A stretch of DNA of 64,000 bases from Stappia indica (GTDB taxonomy: Bacteria; Pseudomonadota; Alphaproteobacteria; Rhizobiales; Stappiaceae), in the NCBI RefSeq assembly GCF_009789575.1, contig NZ_CP046908.1:1612001-1676000 (forward strand). The letters are read 5' to 3'. The translations under genes and the position numbers were made by a program. This document shows, one piece after another, positions 55,092 to 63,708 of the stretch. Each line of letters begins with the position of its first letter. Position 1 is the first letter of the stretch. The notes below the pieces were generated by a model. It had not been told where the DNA came from and searched no databases. It worked only from the letters and a program-made list of their open reading frames with translations.

Positions 55092-56015
55092 TCAGGCCAC
55101 AGGCTGGCCGACGCGCCGACGATGCGGAGCAAAAAGGCAGGCAATGGCCAGGATGACGCCGGACACGGTGGCGATCATGCCGGCGGCGCTGACGGCGTTG
55201 ACGGCGCCGAACCACTGCGGTCCATACCCGGCCAGCACATAGCCGAGCACCGCGGAGAGCGCGGCGAAGATCGCGCTCCAGGCGACCTGTCGCTCCAGAC
55301 GCTCGGTCATCAGCCGCGCCGTCGCCGGCGGGCAGATGAACATGGCAATGACGATGATCGAGCCGACCGCGTCGAAGGCCGCAACCGCGGCCACCGCGGA
55401 GGCCGCAACCAGCCCCAGGCCGATCAGCCGCACCGGCAGTCCGAGCGTCGCGGCGAAGCCCTCGTCGAAGGTAGAGAGTTTCAGCGGCCGCCAGAACACC
55501 AGCATCAGCGCGGTCATCGCGGCGGCGACCAGTGCGATGCGCGGCAGCTCGGGCGGCAGGCCGGCAAGCGCTGCCGGATCCAGCAGCGAGCCCCAGCCGG
55601 TCGCATCGAACCAGATCAGGCTTTCCAGATTGCCCATGAGCGCGTGCTCGACATCCAGATGAACCCCGCTGGTGTCGCTCTGCTCCAGCAGCAGAACGCC
55701 GCCGGCAAACATCGCCGTGAAGACGACGCCCATCGCGGCCCCCGGCTCGATGCGGCCGAGCCGGCGGATGGTCTCGATGAGGAGGACCGCGACCAGCGCA
55801 GCGCCTGCCGCCCCCGCGAGCATCGGCAGGCTGGCCAGGCTGCCGGTGACGAGGAAGGCAACGACGATGCCCGGCAGCACCACATGGCTGATCGCATCGC
55901 CGATCAGCGCCTGCCGGCGCAGGATCAGGAAGTTGCCCGGCAGTGCGCAGGCAATCGCCGAGAGCACGCCGATGAGGATCGGCGTCAGCGACAGCTGGAC
56001 GAACTCGGCACCCAT
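55092..56015 (-). CDS. sitD: Manganese/zinc ABC transporter permease (SitD-like)
   Basis: A 307-aa ABC-3 family permease with about eight helices. The family motif ILRRQALIGDAISHVVLPGI is near residue 30, and GFAATLGLPVRLIGLGLVAA lies in the coupling region. The ATG overlaps the upstream permease stop (TGATG). It is the last gene of an operon ordered binding protein, ATPase, permease, permease, as in sitABCD. The metal is inferred from the binding protein and the upstream sites. Confidence 0.87.
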   Translation of the reverse strand: MGAEFVQLSLTPILIGVLSAIACALPGNFLILRRQALIGDAISHVVLPGIVVAFLVTGSLASLPMLAGAAGAALVAVLLIETIRRLGRIEPGAAMGVVFTAMFAGGVLLLEQSDTSGVHLDVEHALMGNLESLIWFDATGWGSLLDPAALAGLPPELPRIALVAAAMTALMLVFWRPLKLSTFDEGFAATLGLPVRLIGLGLVAASAVAAVAAFDAVGSIIVIAMFICPPATARLMTERLERQVAWSAIFAALSAVLGYVLAGYGPQWFGAVNAVSAAGMIATVSGVILAIACLFAPHRRRVGQPVA

Positions 56016-57262
56016 CAGCTTGCCTCCCCGCGCCGCAGCGTCGCCGAAGCGGCAAGCATGCGGTCGATCTCGGCGATCTCGTCGCCCGTCATCACGGCCG
56101 TAATCGGCGTCAGCCCGTCGTAGCGGTGGCTGAGCGGATCGTCCCGGTGGATCCGGCGCGCCACCTCGAAACGGCGCTCGTCGACCAGCGCGCGGCCCGC
56201 CTCGATGCGTCCGGCCTCGGTCGGCACCCGGTCGGGGCGGATCAGCCCCTCGCGGCGCAGGACCTTCAGCGTCAGCGGATCGAAGATCGGCTCGCCCCGG
56301 GCCAGCGACAGCAGGCCCTGGCGGCGGTGCAGGCGCAGCTGGAAGCGGCGATGGCGGATGGCGGCGGCCAGCACGCCGCGACCGGGCGCGAAGGCCAGGG
56401 ACAGAAGAAACAGCGAGAAGGCGACGAGCACGATGATCGGCCCTGTCGGCAGGCCCGGCGCGGCGGCGGACATGGCCGCGCCCGCATAGCCCGATACGCC
56501 GCCGATAGCGCCGGCGATCAGCACCACATGGTCGGTCCGCTCGCTCCACAGCCGGGCGGCGACCGGGGGGATGATCAGCAGCGCCACCACCAGCACCAGC
56601 CCGACGATCTTCAGCCCCGTCACGGTGACGGCCAGTACCAGCAGCATCATGGCAAGATCGATGCGGCGGGTGTTGAGCCCGAGGGCGGCCGCAAAGCCCG
56701 GATCGAAAGACACCAGCGTCATCGGCCGGCGCAGCGCGACCAGCGCGAGCACGGCGAGCACGCCGCCGAGCGCGATCACCACCGCATCGGAATAGAGCAT
56801 ACCCGCCGTCGAGCCGAGCAGGAAGCCTTCCAGCCCCGCCTGCCGCCCTTGCGACAGGGTCTGGATCACCGTCAGCAGCACGATGCCGAAGCCGAAGAAG
56901 ACGGAGAGCACCGCGCCGATCGCCGTATCCTCGGCAAGACGGGTGCGGCGAGTGATCCACTCGACGCACAGAAGACCGAGCGCGGCCGACAGGGCGGAGC
57001 CGGCCAGCAGCCCCACGAGGCTGCGCCCGTCGAGCCCGAGGCCGACCATGACGAGAAAGGCGATGCCGACGCCCGGCAGCGTCGCATGGGCGATGGCGTC
57101 GCTGACCAGCGCCCGCTTGCGCAGGAACAGGAAGGTGCCCCCCGCCCCGGCGGCGATGCCGAGCAGCCCCGCGCCGATGGCGACCAGCGCCGCATTGTAG
57201 CCGGCCTGCAGCAGGAGCGCGGAAACGAAGGCTTCCAGCGGGGAACCCGACACCGGCATCAC
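56015..57262 (-). CDS. sitC: Manganese/zinc ABC transporter permease with C-terminal regulator-like domain (SitC-like)
   Basis: A 415-aa permease. Residues 1-293 form the ABC-3 membrane domain ([40 protein letters not shown]). Residues 294-415 are a soluble extension with a winged-helix-like segment ([40 protein letters not shown]) reminiscent of DtxR/MntR regulators, ending in an acidic helix. Bacillus MntC has a similar long form. Start GTG at 57262, overlapping the ATPase stop. The tail may sense metal or gate the channel. Confidence 0.86.
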   Translation of the reverse strand: MMPVSGSPLEAFVSALLLQAGYNAALVAIGAGLLGIAAGAGGTFLFLRKRALVSDAIAHATLPGVGIAFLVMVGLGLDGRSLVGLLAGSALSAALGLLCVEWITRRTRLAEDTAIGAVLSVFFGFGIVLLTVIQTLSQGRQAGLEGFLLGSTAGMLYSDAVVIALGGVLAVLALVALRRPMTLVSFDPGFAAALGLNTRRIDLAMMLLVLAVTVTGLKIVGLVLVVALLIIPPVAARLWSERTDHVVLIAGAIGGVSGYAGAAMSAAAPGLPTGPIIVLVAFSLFLLSLAFAPGRGVLAAAIRHRRFQLRLHRRQGLLSLARGEPIFDPLTLKVLRREGLIRPDRVPTEAGRIEAGRALVDERRFEVARRIHRDDPLSHRYDGLTPITAVMTGDEIAEIDRMLAASATLRRGEAS

Positions 57263-58089
57263 CCCTGCTCCGACAAACGCAGCTGGTCGATATGCGCAGA
57301 GGCCAGCCGTCCGCCATAGGTCGCCTGCAGGTTCTCGGCCGTGAAGACCTCGGCGACCGGCCCTTCCGCGATGCGGCGGGTATTGATCAGCAGCACCCGG
57401 TCGAAATAGTCGGCGACGGTCGCAAGGTCATGATGCACGCAAACGACCGTGCGCCCCTCCCCCTTCAGCTCCTTCAGCACGTCGATGATGGCCTTCTCGG
57501 TCGCCGCATCGACGCCTGCAAAGGGCTCGTCCAGCAGATAGAGATCAGCCCCTTGCGCCAGCGCGCGGGCAAGAAACACCCGCTGCTGCTGCCCGCCGGA
57601 CAGCTGGCCGATCTGGCGCGTGGCGAAATCGGTCATGCCGACACGGGCAAGACAGGCAAGCGCCCGCTCGCGGTGGCTGGCCCGCACCAGGCCCAGCAGA
57701 CCGAGCTCCCGGTAAAGCCCCATCATGACCACATCGATGACGCGGGTCGGGAAGTCCCAATCGACCGACGCGCGCTGCGGAACATAGGCCACCCGCTCGC
57801 GCGCCCGCTCCAGCGGCGTGCCGAAGACGGTGACGGTGCCCGACAGGCGCGGCACGACGCCGAGCGCGGCCTTCAGCAGGGTCGACTTGCCGGCTCCGTT
57901 CGGGCCAACGATGGCGACGAGGCTGTCGCGCGGAAACGTGGCGTCGACGGAGAAGACCGCCGGGCTTTCGCCGTAGGAGACCGTGATCTCCCGCAGGGCC
58001 ATCGCCGCCCGCGCGGCCTCTGCCCGTGCCGCCGCCTCGGCCTCTCGGCCTTGCACCAGTTCGATCCTGTCCCGCGCCTGCATGGCCAT
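57259..58089 (-). CDS. sitB: Manganese/zinc ABC transporter ATPase (SitB-like)
   Basis: A 276-aa ATP-binding subunit. Walker [10 protein letters not shown] is near residue 62, the Q-loop is YVPQR, the signature is [17 protein letters not shown] and Walker B is [30 protein letters not shown] is typical of metal-type ATPases. The N-terminal 30 residues ([20 protein letters not shown]) are an extra charged helix. It follows the binding-protein gene by 8 bases and overlaps the next permease by four. Confidence 0.92.
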   Translation of the reverse strand: MAMQARDRIELVQGREAEAAARAEAARAAMALREITVSYGESPAVFSVDATFPRDSLVAIVGPNGAGKSTLLKAALGVVPRLSGTVTVFGTPLERARERVAYVPQRASVDWDFPTRVIDVVMMGLYRELGLLGLVRASHRERALACLARVGMTDFATRQIGQLSGGQQQRVFLARALAQGADLYLLDEPFAGVDAATEKAIIDVLKELKGEGRTVVCVHHDLATVADYFDRVLLINTRRIAEGPVAEVFTAENLQATYGGRLASAHIDQLRLSEQG

Positions 58090-58097
58090 CGTGCTCC

Positions 58098-59084
58098 TCA
58101 GCTTCCTGCCGCCAGCCGTCCGGCCATGCCCCGCTCGGGCGCTTCGCCGCCAAGGGCACGGGAAATGATCGTGGCGTTGTGGTCGATCATGCCCGGATAG
58201 GTGCCCTCATAGGTACCCTCCGCCCCCATCGCGTCGGAAAAAAGCTCGCCGCCGATGACGACCGTGTGCCCTCTGGACGCAGCACCCTCGATCAAGGCCC
58301 GCACCGACCGGTCGGAGACCGAACTTTCCACGAAGACCGCGCCGATCTTGCGCTGCACCAGGATATCGACGAGTTCCGCCACCCGCTGCAGCCCGGCCTC
58401 GCTCTGGGTCGAGATGCCCTGGATGCCGAGCACCTCGAAGCCCTGGGCGCGACCAAAATAGCTGAAGGCATCGTGTGCGGTGACCAGAACCCGCGCAGTT
58501 TCGGGCACGCTAGCGAAGACCGTGTCCGAATAGTCGGCAAGGCGCGCCAACTCGTCCTGATAGGCCTTGGCATTGGCGGCGAAGACCTCCGCATCCTCGG
58601 GCCGGGCCGCGGCGAGCGCCTCGTGCACCGTCTCGACGACCCGCGACCACAGGCGCGGATCCATCCACACATGCGGGTCGAACTTGTCGGAATAGTCGAC
58701 ATGGGAGATCAGCAGCTCGCGCGGCAGGCTCTCGGCCACCGCGACGACCGGCTTGCGGGCGCCGAGCTCCTTCATGAACTCCTCCATCTGCGCCTCGAGA
58801 TAGAGCCCGTGCCACAGGACGAGATCGGCGCGGACCATGGCGGCGATGTCGGAGCGCGTCTGGCGATAGGCATGCGGATCGACGCCCGGCCCCATCAGCG
58901 CGCGCACGCTCACCCGGTCGCCGCCGATCTGCCGGGCCGCATCGGCGATCATGCCGGTGGTCGCGACGACCGACAGCGGCGGCTCGGCCCGCGCCCCGGC
59001 GGGCGAAAGGACGCCCAAGGCCGCAAGCGCGAGCGTGCCCGCCATTGCGATCCGTCGAAGCCTGCTGAAGACCGTGCTGCACAT
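58098..59084 (-). CDS. sitA: Manganese/zinc ABC transporter substrate-binding protein (SitA-like)
   Basis: A 328-aa periplasmic cluster A-I binding protein. The signal peptide [20 protein letters not shown] ends near AGARA. The four metal ligands can be read: His in [10 protein letters not shown], His in FDPHVWMDP, Glu in [10 protein letters not shown], Asp in [11 protein letters not shown] His-His-Glu-Asp set without a His-rich loop favours manganese (SitA/MntC/PsaA) over the zinc carrier ZnuA, though zinc cannot be excluded. Two Fur-family palindromes lie 70-120 bases upstream. Confidence 0.9.
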   Translation of the reverse strand: MCSTVFSRLRRIAMAGTLALAALGVLSPAGARAEPPLSVVATTGMIADAARQIGGDRVSVRALMGPGVDPHAYRQTRSDIAAMVRADLVLWHGLYLEAQMEEFMKELGARKPVVAVAESLPRELLISHVDYSDKFDPHVWMDPRLWSRVVETVHEALAAARPEDAEVFAANAKAYQDELARLADYSDTVFASVPETARVLVTAHDAFSYFGRAQGFEVLGIQGISTQSEAGLQRVAELVDILVQRKIGAVFVESSVSDRSVRALIEGAASRGHTVVIGGELFSDAMGAEGTYEGTYPGMIDHNATIISRALGGEAPERGMAGRLAAGS

Positions 59085-59153
59085 GCGCTGCCATCCCGTG
59101 GTTCTGGTGTCGCTGCCATGCTGGATGCGGGTCGGCAGCCTTCTTCCTTTTAA

Positions 59154-59174
59154 TGATTATGAGAACCATTTGCA
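59154..59174. promoter_or_regulatory. Fur/Mur-like palindrome, copy 1 (sitA side)
   Basis: TGATTATGAGAACCATTTGC followed by A, a 21-bp imperfect palindrome. The second half GAACCATTTGCA is identical to that of the copy centred 30 bases away. In rhizobia Mur/Fur sites upstream of sitA have the same length and A/T-rich arms. Confidence 0.6.
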
Positions 59175-59183
59175 GTTTGTCAA

Positions 59184-59204
59184 TGCAATTGCGAACCATT
59201 TGCA
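59184..59204. promoter_or_regulatory. Fur/Mur-like palindrome, copy 2
   Basis: TGCAATTGCGAACCATTTGC followed by A, with outer arms TGCAA and TTGCA, close to the rhizobial Mur-responsive sequence that controls sitABCD by manganese. The two copies are spaced about three helical turns apart, so two dimers could bind the same face. Confidence 0.65.
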
Positions 59205-59291
59205 AAAACAGACACCGCCGACCCGCCGCGGTGCGGCCTGCCGGGCACGGCGAGACCCCAATTTCCACCAAGGTGAATTCTGTCATTGTAT

Positions 59292-59303
59292 GTTCATATG
59301 AAC
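59292..59303. promoter_or_regulatory. GlpR-like operator, copy 1
   Basis: A perfect 12-bp palindrome GTTCATATGAAC preceded by AT. It matches the ATGTTC arm of the E. coli GlpR operator. An identical copy starts 22 bases downstream. Confidence 0.65.
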
Positions 59304-59313
59304 GTTGTGCTAT

Positions 59314-59325
59314 GTTCATATGAAC
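59314..59325. promoter_or_regulatory. GlpR-like operator, copy 2
   Basis: The same 12-bp palindrome GTTCATATGAAC, 22 bases (two helical turns) from the first and 46 bases upstream of the glpR start. The pair fits cooperative repression by a tetrameric DeoR-family protein. Confidence 0.65.
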
Positions 59326-59370
59326 GAAGTAGAGACGGAACGTCCGCATTCGGGAGGAAGACAGTCGCTC

Positions 59371-60162
59371 ATGACCAGCGACCTGGCCATAACTGCGCGC
59401 CAGCGCGAGATCGCCGATCTGGTGCAGTCGAACGGCTTCGCCTCGGTGGAGGCACTGGCCGAGCGGTTCGAGGTGACCACGCAGACGATCCGGCGTGATC
59501 TCACCCGGCTGTGCGAGCACGGCATTCTGCGGCGCACCCATGGCGGTGTCGAGCCCCCCGCGCCCGCCGGCAACCTTCATTACGCACGCCGGCAGATCCT
59601 GAACCTGCCGCAGAAGCGGGCGATCGCGGAGGCGGTGGCGCGCGAGGTTCCCGACGGGGCCTCGCTTGCCTTCTCCATCGGCACGACGCCGGAAATCGTG
59701 ATGCAGGCGCTCGGCCGCCACCAGGGGCTGCGCGTGTTCACCAACAACCTGCATGTCGCCTTCTCCGCATCGCAGAACCCGGACTTCGAAGTGACCATCG
59801 CCGGCGGACGGCTGCGCCACGGCGACCGCGACATCCTGGGCGCCGAGACCGAGCGCTTCTTCTCCGCCTACAAGGTCGACATCGGGATCTTCGGCGTTGC
59901 CGGCGTCGATGCCGACGGCACGCTGCTCGACTTCCATGAGGACGAGGTCGCCGCGCGACAGGCGATCCTCGCCAATTGCCGGCGCGCCTTCCTGGTGCTC
60001 GACGCCAGCAAGTTCGGCCGCCCCGCGCATGTGCGCGGCGGCCATATCACCGACGTTGCCGCGGTCTTCTGCGACGCCGCCCTGCCCGCCTCCGTCGAGG
60101 CGCTGCTGACGGCGGCCGGACGCAAGAGCTTGGTGTGCACCAACAACAACGAGGAGCGCTGA
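59371..60162 (+). CDS. glpR: DeoR/GlpR-family transcriptional regulator
   Basis: A 263-aa repressor. The N-terminal helix-turn-helix is RQREIADLVQSNGFASVEAL and ERFEVTTQTIRRDLTRLCEH, followed by GILRRTHGGV, the DeoR signature. The C-terminal sugar-phosphate-binding domain follows (SIGTTPEIVMQALGRHQGLR, FTNNLHVA, DASKFGRPAHVRGGHITDV). In GlpR the effector is glycerol-3-phosphate. Two identical operators lie just upstream and an Ugp-type transporter follows, so it probably controls both itself and the transporter. The stop overlaps the next gene by one base. Confidence 0.85.
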   Translation: MTSDLAITARQREIADLVQSNGFASVEALAERFEVTTQTIRRDLTRLCEHGILRRTHGGVEPPAPAGNLHYARRQILNLPQKRAIAEAVAREVPDGASLAFSIGTTPEIVMQALGRHQGLRVFTNNLHVAFSASQNPDFEVTIAGGRLRHGDRDILGAETERFFSAYKVDIGIFGVAGVDADGTLLDFHEDEVAARQAILANCRRAFLVLDASKFGRPAHVRGGHITDVAAVFCDAALPASVEALLTAAGRKSLVCTNNNEER

Positions 60163-61241
60163 TGAACACGCCCGCGACAGACGGCCGCCCGGGGGGCCAG
60201 GAAATCCTGCTTGAAAACGTCTCGAAGGTCTGGGGCGCCCACAAGGCGGTCGACGACCTGTCGATCCGCGTGCCAGCCGGCACGTTCACCGTCCTGCTGG
60301 GTCCGTCGGGCTGCGGCAAGTCGACGACGCTGCGGATGATCGCCGGCCTGGAAAGCTCCGATGCGGGACGCATCCTGATCGGCGGGCGGGACGTCACCCA
60401 CCTGCCGGCGGCCGAACGCGATCTTGCGATGGTGTTCCAGTCCTATGCGCTGTTTCCCCATCTCGACGTTGCCGAGAACATCGTCTTCGGCCTGAAGGTG
60501 CGCCGTGTGGCCAGGGACGAGCGCGAGGCGCGGCTGAAGCGCGTGGCCGAGCTCCTGGGCCTGTCCGCCCTGCTCGGCCGCAAGCCTTCGCAGTTGTCGG
60601 GCGGCCAGCAGCAGCGCGTGGCGCTGGGGCGCGCCATCATCGCCGAGCGGCCCGTCTGCCTGATGGACGAGCCGCTGTCCAATCTCGACGCCAAGCTGCG
60701 CCACGAGATGCGGGTGGAGATCCGCGCGCTGCAGAAGAAGCTCGGCTTCACCATGGTCTATGTCACCCACGATCAGGTCGAGGCCATCACCATGGCCGAC
60801 CAGGTGGTGCTGCTGAACGGCGGCCGGCTGGAACAGGCGAGCGATCCGCGCGCCCTCTACCAGCGGCCCGAGACGCCGTTCGCCGCCCGTTTCATCGGCG
60901 TTCCGCCGATGAACGTGCTGCCGGGCGCGCTGCTGGCCGACCTGGACGCAGGTCTTGCCGCCCACAAGGTCGGGCTGCGCCCCGAGGCCTTGACCCTGGC
61001 GGACCGCGGCCCGCTCGCCGCGCGGGTGGCGAGCCTGGAATATCTCGGCGCCGACATGCTGATCGACTGCGAGGCCGGCGGAAGCATCTTCACCGTCCGC
61101 CTGCCGGGCGACCACGACATCGCCGCCGGCACGGACATCCGCCTCGGCTTCGCGCCGCAGGACCTGCACGTCTTCGACGGCGCCACCGGCCATCGCCGCG
61201 ACGATCTCGCGGCGGCCACGGGAGCCCGCATCGCCGGTTGA
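60162..61241 (+). CDS. ugpC: sn-glycerol-3-phosphate-type ABC transporter ATPase (UgpC-like)
   Basis: A 359-aa CUT1-family ATPase. Walker A LLGPSGCGKSTTLRMIAGLE lies near residue 45, the Q-loop MVFQSYALFPHLDVAENIVF near 90, the signature [20 protein letters not shown] near 145, and Walker B is VCLMDEPLSNLDAKLR. A C-terminal regulatory TOBE-like domain starts near residue 240 (GVPPMNVLPGALLADL). It overlaps glpR (TGATG). Order here is regulator, ATPase, binding protein, permease, permease, unlike ugpBAEC of E. coli. Confidence 0.88.
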   Translation: MNTPATDGRPGGQEILLENVSKVWGAHKAVDDLSIRVPAGTFTVLLGPSGCGKSTTLRMIAGLESSDAGRILIGGRDVTHLPAAERDLAMVFQSYALFPHLDVAENIVFGLKVRRVARDEREARLKRVAELLGLSALLGRKPSQLSGGQQQRVALGRAIIAERPVCLMDEPLSNLDAKLRHEMRVEIRALQKKLGFTMVYVTHDQVEAITMADQVVLLNGGRLEQASDPRALYQRPETPFAARFIGVPPMNVLPGALLADLDAGLAAHKVGLRPEALTLADRGPLAARVASLEYLGADMLIDCEAGGSIFTVRLPGDHDIAAGTDIRLGFAPQDLHVFDGATGHRRDDLAAATGARIAG

Positions 61242-61367
61242 GGCGAGGGACCACGTCAACAGGAGCCGGAAACGGCCTCCGCAAGGAAACGCTTCCGCGC
61301 CGCGCGCGGGACGTCAAGCCGGCAAAGCCAGCGCAAAGCGGCCGGCACAACATGAGGGAAGGCAGAC

Positions 61368-62663
61368 ATGTTGAAATCGATGCTGATGAAGGCCGTCGCC
61401 ACGGCGACCCTTTCGACCGGACTGGCACTCGGCACATGGGCCTCCGCCCAGGCCGTCGAGCTGCAGTTCTTCTTTCCGGTGGCTGTCGGTGGCAAGGCCG
61501 CCGATACCATCCAGTCCCTGACCGACGAATATGTCGCGAACAACCCGGACGTGAAGATCGACGCCGTCTATTCCGGCTCCTACCAGGACACCATCGCCAA
61601 GGTGATCACCGCCTCGCGCGGCGGCACCCCGCCGCAGCTGTCCATGGCCCTGTCGGCCGACATGTTCACGCTGATCGACGAGGACCTGATCGTCCCCTTC
61701 GACGACTACCTGAAGAGCGATGAGGACAAGGCCTGGCTCCAGGGCTTCTATCCCGCCTTCATGGAAAACAGCCAGACCGGCGGCAAGACCTACGGCATCC
61801 CGTTCCAGCGCTCCACCCCGGTGATGTACTGGAACAAGGAAGCCTTCAAGGAAGCGGGTCTCGACCCCGAGACGCCGCCGGCGACCTGGGAAGAACTGGT
61901 CGAGTTCGGCAAGAAGCTGACCAAGAAGGACGCCAACGGCAACGTCACCCAGTGGGGCGTGCGCATCCCGAGCTCCGGCTTCCCCTACTGGCTGTTCCAG
62001 GGCCTGACGACGCAGAACGACGTCATCCTGGCCAACAGCGAGGGCAACAAGACCAATTTCGACGACCCGAAGGTCGCCGAGGCGCTGCAGTACATGGTCG
62101 ACCTGTCGACCAAGCACGGCGTGATGGAGCCGGGCATCATCGAGTGGGGCGCAACGCCGAAGGCCTTCTTCGAGCGCCAGACCGCGATCATGTGGACCAC
62201 CACCGGCAACCTGACCAACGTGCGTGACAACGCGCCGTTCGAGTTCGGCGTCGGCATGCTGCCCGCCAACAAGCGCCGCGGCGCCCCGACCGGCGGCGGC
62301 AACTTCTACCTGTTCAAGGGCGCGTCCGAAGAGCAGCTGACCGCGGCCGCCGACTTCGTGAAGTGGATCACCGGTCCCGAGCAGGCCGCCAAGTGGACCA
62401 TCGCCACGGGCTATGTCGCGCCGCGTCCGGACGCCTGGGAGACCGAGGCGATGAAGACCTACGCCGCCGACTTCCCGCCGGCCACCGTTGCCCGCGACCA
62501 GCTCGAGTTCGCCGTCGCGGAGCTGTCCACCTACCAGAACCAGCGCGTGACGACGATCTTCAACGATGCGCTCGCCGCCGCCATCACCGGCCAGAAGGAC
62601 GCGGCGACCGCTCTGAAGGACGCGCAGGCCCAGGCCGACGCGATCCTCGCCGAGTATCGCTGA
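61368..62663 (+). CDS. ugpB: Extracellular substrate-binding protein (UgpB-like)
   Basis: A 431-aa family 1 binding protein with a signal peptide (MLKSMLMKAVATATLSTGLA, cleaved after ASAQA). Motifs include YVANNPDVKIDAVYSGSYQD, GIPFQRSTPVMYWNKEAFKE and AGLDPETPPATWEELVEFGK. A later GAPTGGGNFYLFKGASEEQL and EYR terminus fit the UgpB branch. The ligand, glycerol-3-phosphate or its diester, is inferred from the glpR and ugp neighbours. GAGGGAAGG precedes the ATG. The 126-base gap from ugpC may hold a weak internal promoter. Confidence 0.83.
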   Translation: MLKSMLMKAVATATLSTGLALGTWASAQAVELQFFFPVAVGGKAADTIQSLTDEYVANNPDVKIDAVYSGSYQDTIAKVITASRGGTPPQLSMALSADMFTLIDEDLIVPFDDYLKSDEDKAWLQGFYPAFMENSQTGGKTYGIPFQRSTPVMYWNKEAFKEAGLDPETPPATWEELVEFGKKLTKKDANGNVTQWGVRIPSSGFPYWLFQGLTTQNDVILANSEGNKTNFDDPKVAEALQYMVDLSTKHGVMEPGIIEWGATPKAFFERQTAIMWTTTGNLTNVRDNAPFEFGVGMLPANKRRGAPTGGGNFYLFKGASEEQLTAAADFVKWITGPEQAAKWTIATGYVAPRPDAWETEAMKTYAADFPPATVARDQLEFAVAELSTYQNQRVTTIFNDALAAAITGQKDAATALKDAQAQADAILAEYR

Positions 62664-62713
62664 CGCCTGACGGCAGGCCGGGAAACCGGCTCACGCCAAA
62701 AACCAAGGGGATC

Positions 62714-62757
62714 GGCAGCTGTCGCTGCCGGTCCCCGACCCGGTCCGGGGCAGGACG
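62714..62757 (+). other. Intercistronic hairpins between ugpB and ugpA
   Basis: GGCAGC-TGTC-GCTGCC forms a six-pair hairpin at 62714-62729, followed by CCCCG-N8-CGGGG. No T-run follows, so they are more likely stability elements that keep binding-protein mRNA in excess, a common arrangement in ABC operons. Confidence 0.45.
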
Positions 62758-62793
62758 GGCCGACAGGGATGCGAGGGAAGGACCAAGGGCAAG

Positions 62794-63708
62794 ATGACGA
62801 CCGCGACAGGCCGCACGAGAGTGCCGATGCTGATACGCAGCCGCGAGTGGATACACGCGTGGCTGTTGCTGCTTCCCGCGCTCTTCTTCCTTTTCGCCTT
62901 CACCCATGTGCCGGCGGTGATGACGCTGTGGAACAGTTTCCACTCGACCCCGCGCGGCCGGCGACCGGCCCGGTTCATCGGCCTCGACAATTACGAGCGG
63001 ATGATGGGCGATCCCATCTTCTGGAAAGTGCTGGGCAACAATCTGTGGTTCGCCTTCGGCACGATCCCGCTCTCCGTCGGCATCGCCATCGTCATGGCCC
63101 TTTGGGTCAATGACCGCCTCGCGGGGCGCGGCTTCGTGCGCATGGCCTATTTCACCCCGACCGTGCTGCCGCTGATCGCCGTCGCCAATATCTGGCTGTT
63201 CTTCTACACGCCCGGCTTCGGCCTGATCGACCAGGTCGGCTCGGCCCTGTTCGGCTGGCCGCAGACCAACTGGCTCGGCGACCCGTCGACCGCCCTCAAC
63301 GCCGTCATCGTCGTCACGGTGTGGAAGGAGGCCGGCTTCTTCATGATCTTCTATCTTGCGGCCCTGCAGGCGATCCCGCCCTCCCTGGTGGAAGCTGCGA
63401 AGATCGAGGGCGCCGGCCGCTGGACGATCTTCTGGCGCATCACCTTCCCCTTGATGATGCCGACCACGCTCTTCGTGTCGATCAACGCGGTGATCAACTC
63501 CTTCCGCCTGGTCGATCACATCTTCATCCTGACCAATGGCGGCCCGGACAACGCCTCCTCGCTGCTGCTGTTCCACATCTACGAGACGGCCTTCAAGTAC
63601 TGGGAGACCGGCTACGGCGCGACGCTGACCGTCGCGATGCTGGCGATCCTGTGTGCGCTCGCCATCGGCCAGTTCTTCTTCTTCGACCGCAGGGTGCACT
63701 ACAAATGA
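62794..63708 (+). CDS. ugpA: Carbohydrate/G3P ABC transporter permease (UgpA-like)
   Basis: A 304-aa inner-membrane permease with six helices. The EAA loop is EAAKIEGAGRWTIFWRITFP near residue 205, then LMMPTTLFVSINAVINSFRL, typical of CUT1/UgpA proteins. NGGPDNASSLLLFHIYETAF is also a family mark. The stop overlaps the next permease (ATGA). Confidence 0.87.
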   Translation: MTTATGRTRVPMLIRSREWIHAWLLLLPALFFLFAFTHVPAVMTLWNSFHSTPRGRRPARFIGLDNYERMMGDPIFWKVLGNNLWFAFGTIPLSVGIAIVMALWVNDRLAGRGFVRMAYFTPTVLPLIAVANIWLFFYTPGFGLIDQVGSALFGWPQTNWLGDPSTALNAVIVVTVWKEAGFFMIFYLAALQAIPPSLVEAAKIEGAGRWTIFWRITFPLMMPTTLFVSINAVINSFRLVDHIFILTNGGPDNASSLLLFHIYETAFKYWETGYGATLTVAMLAILCALAIGQFFFFDRRVHYK

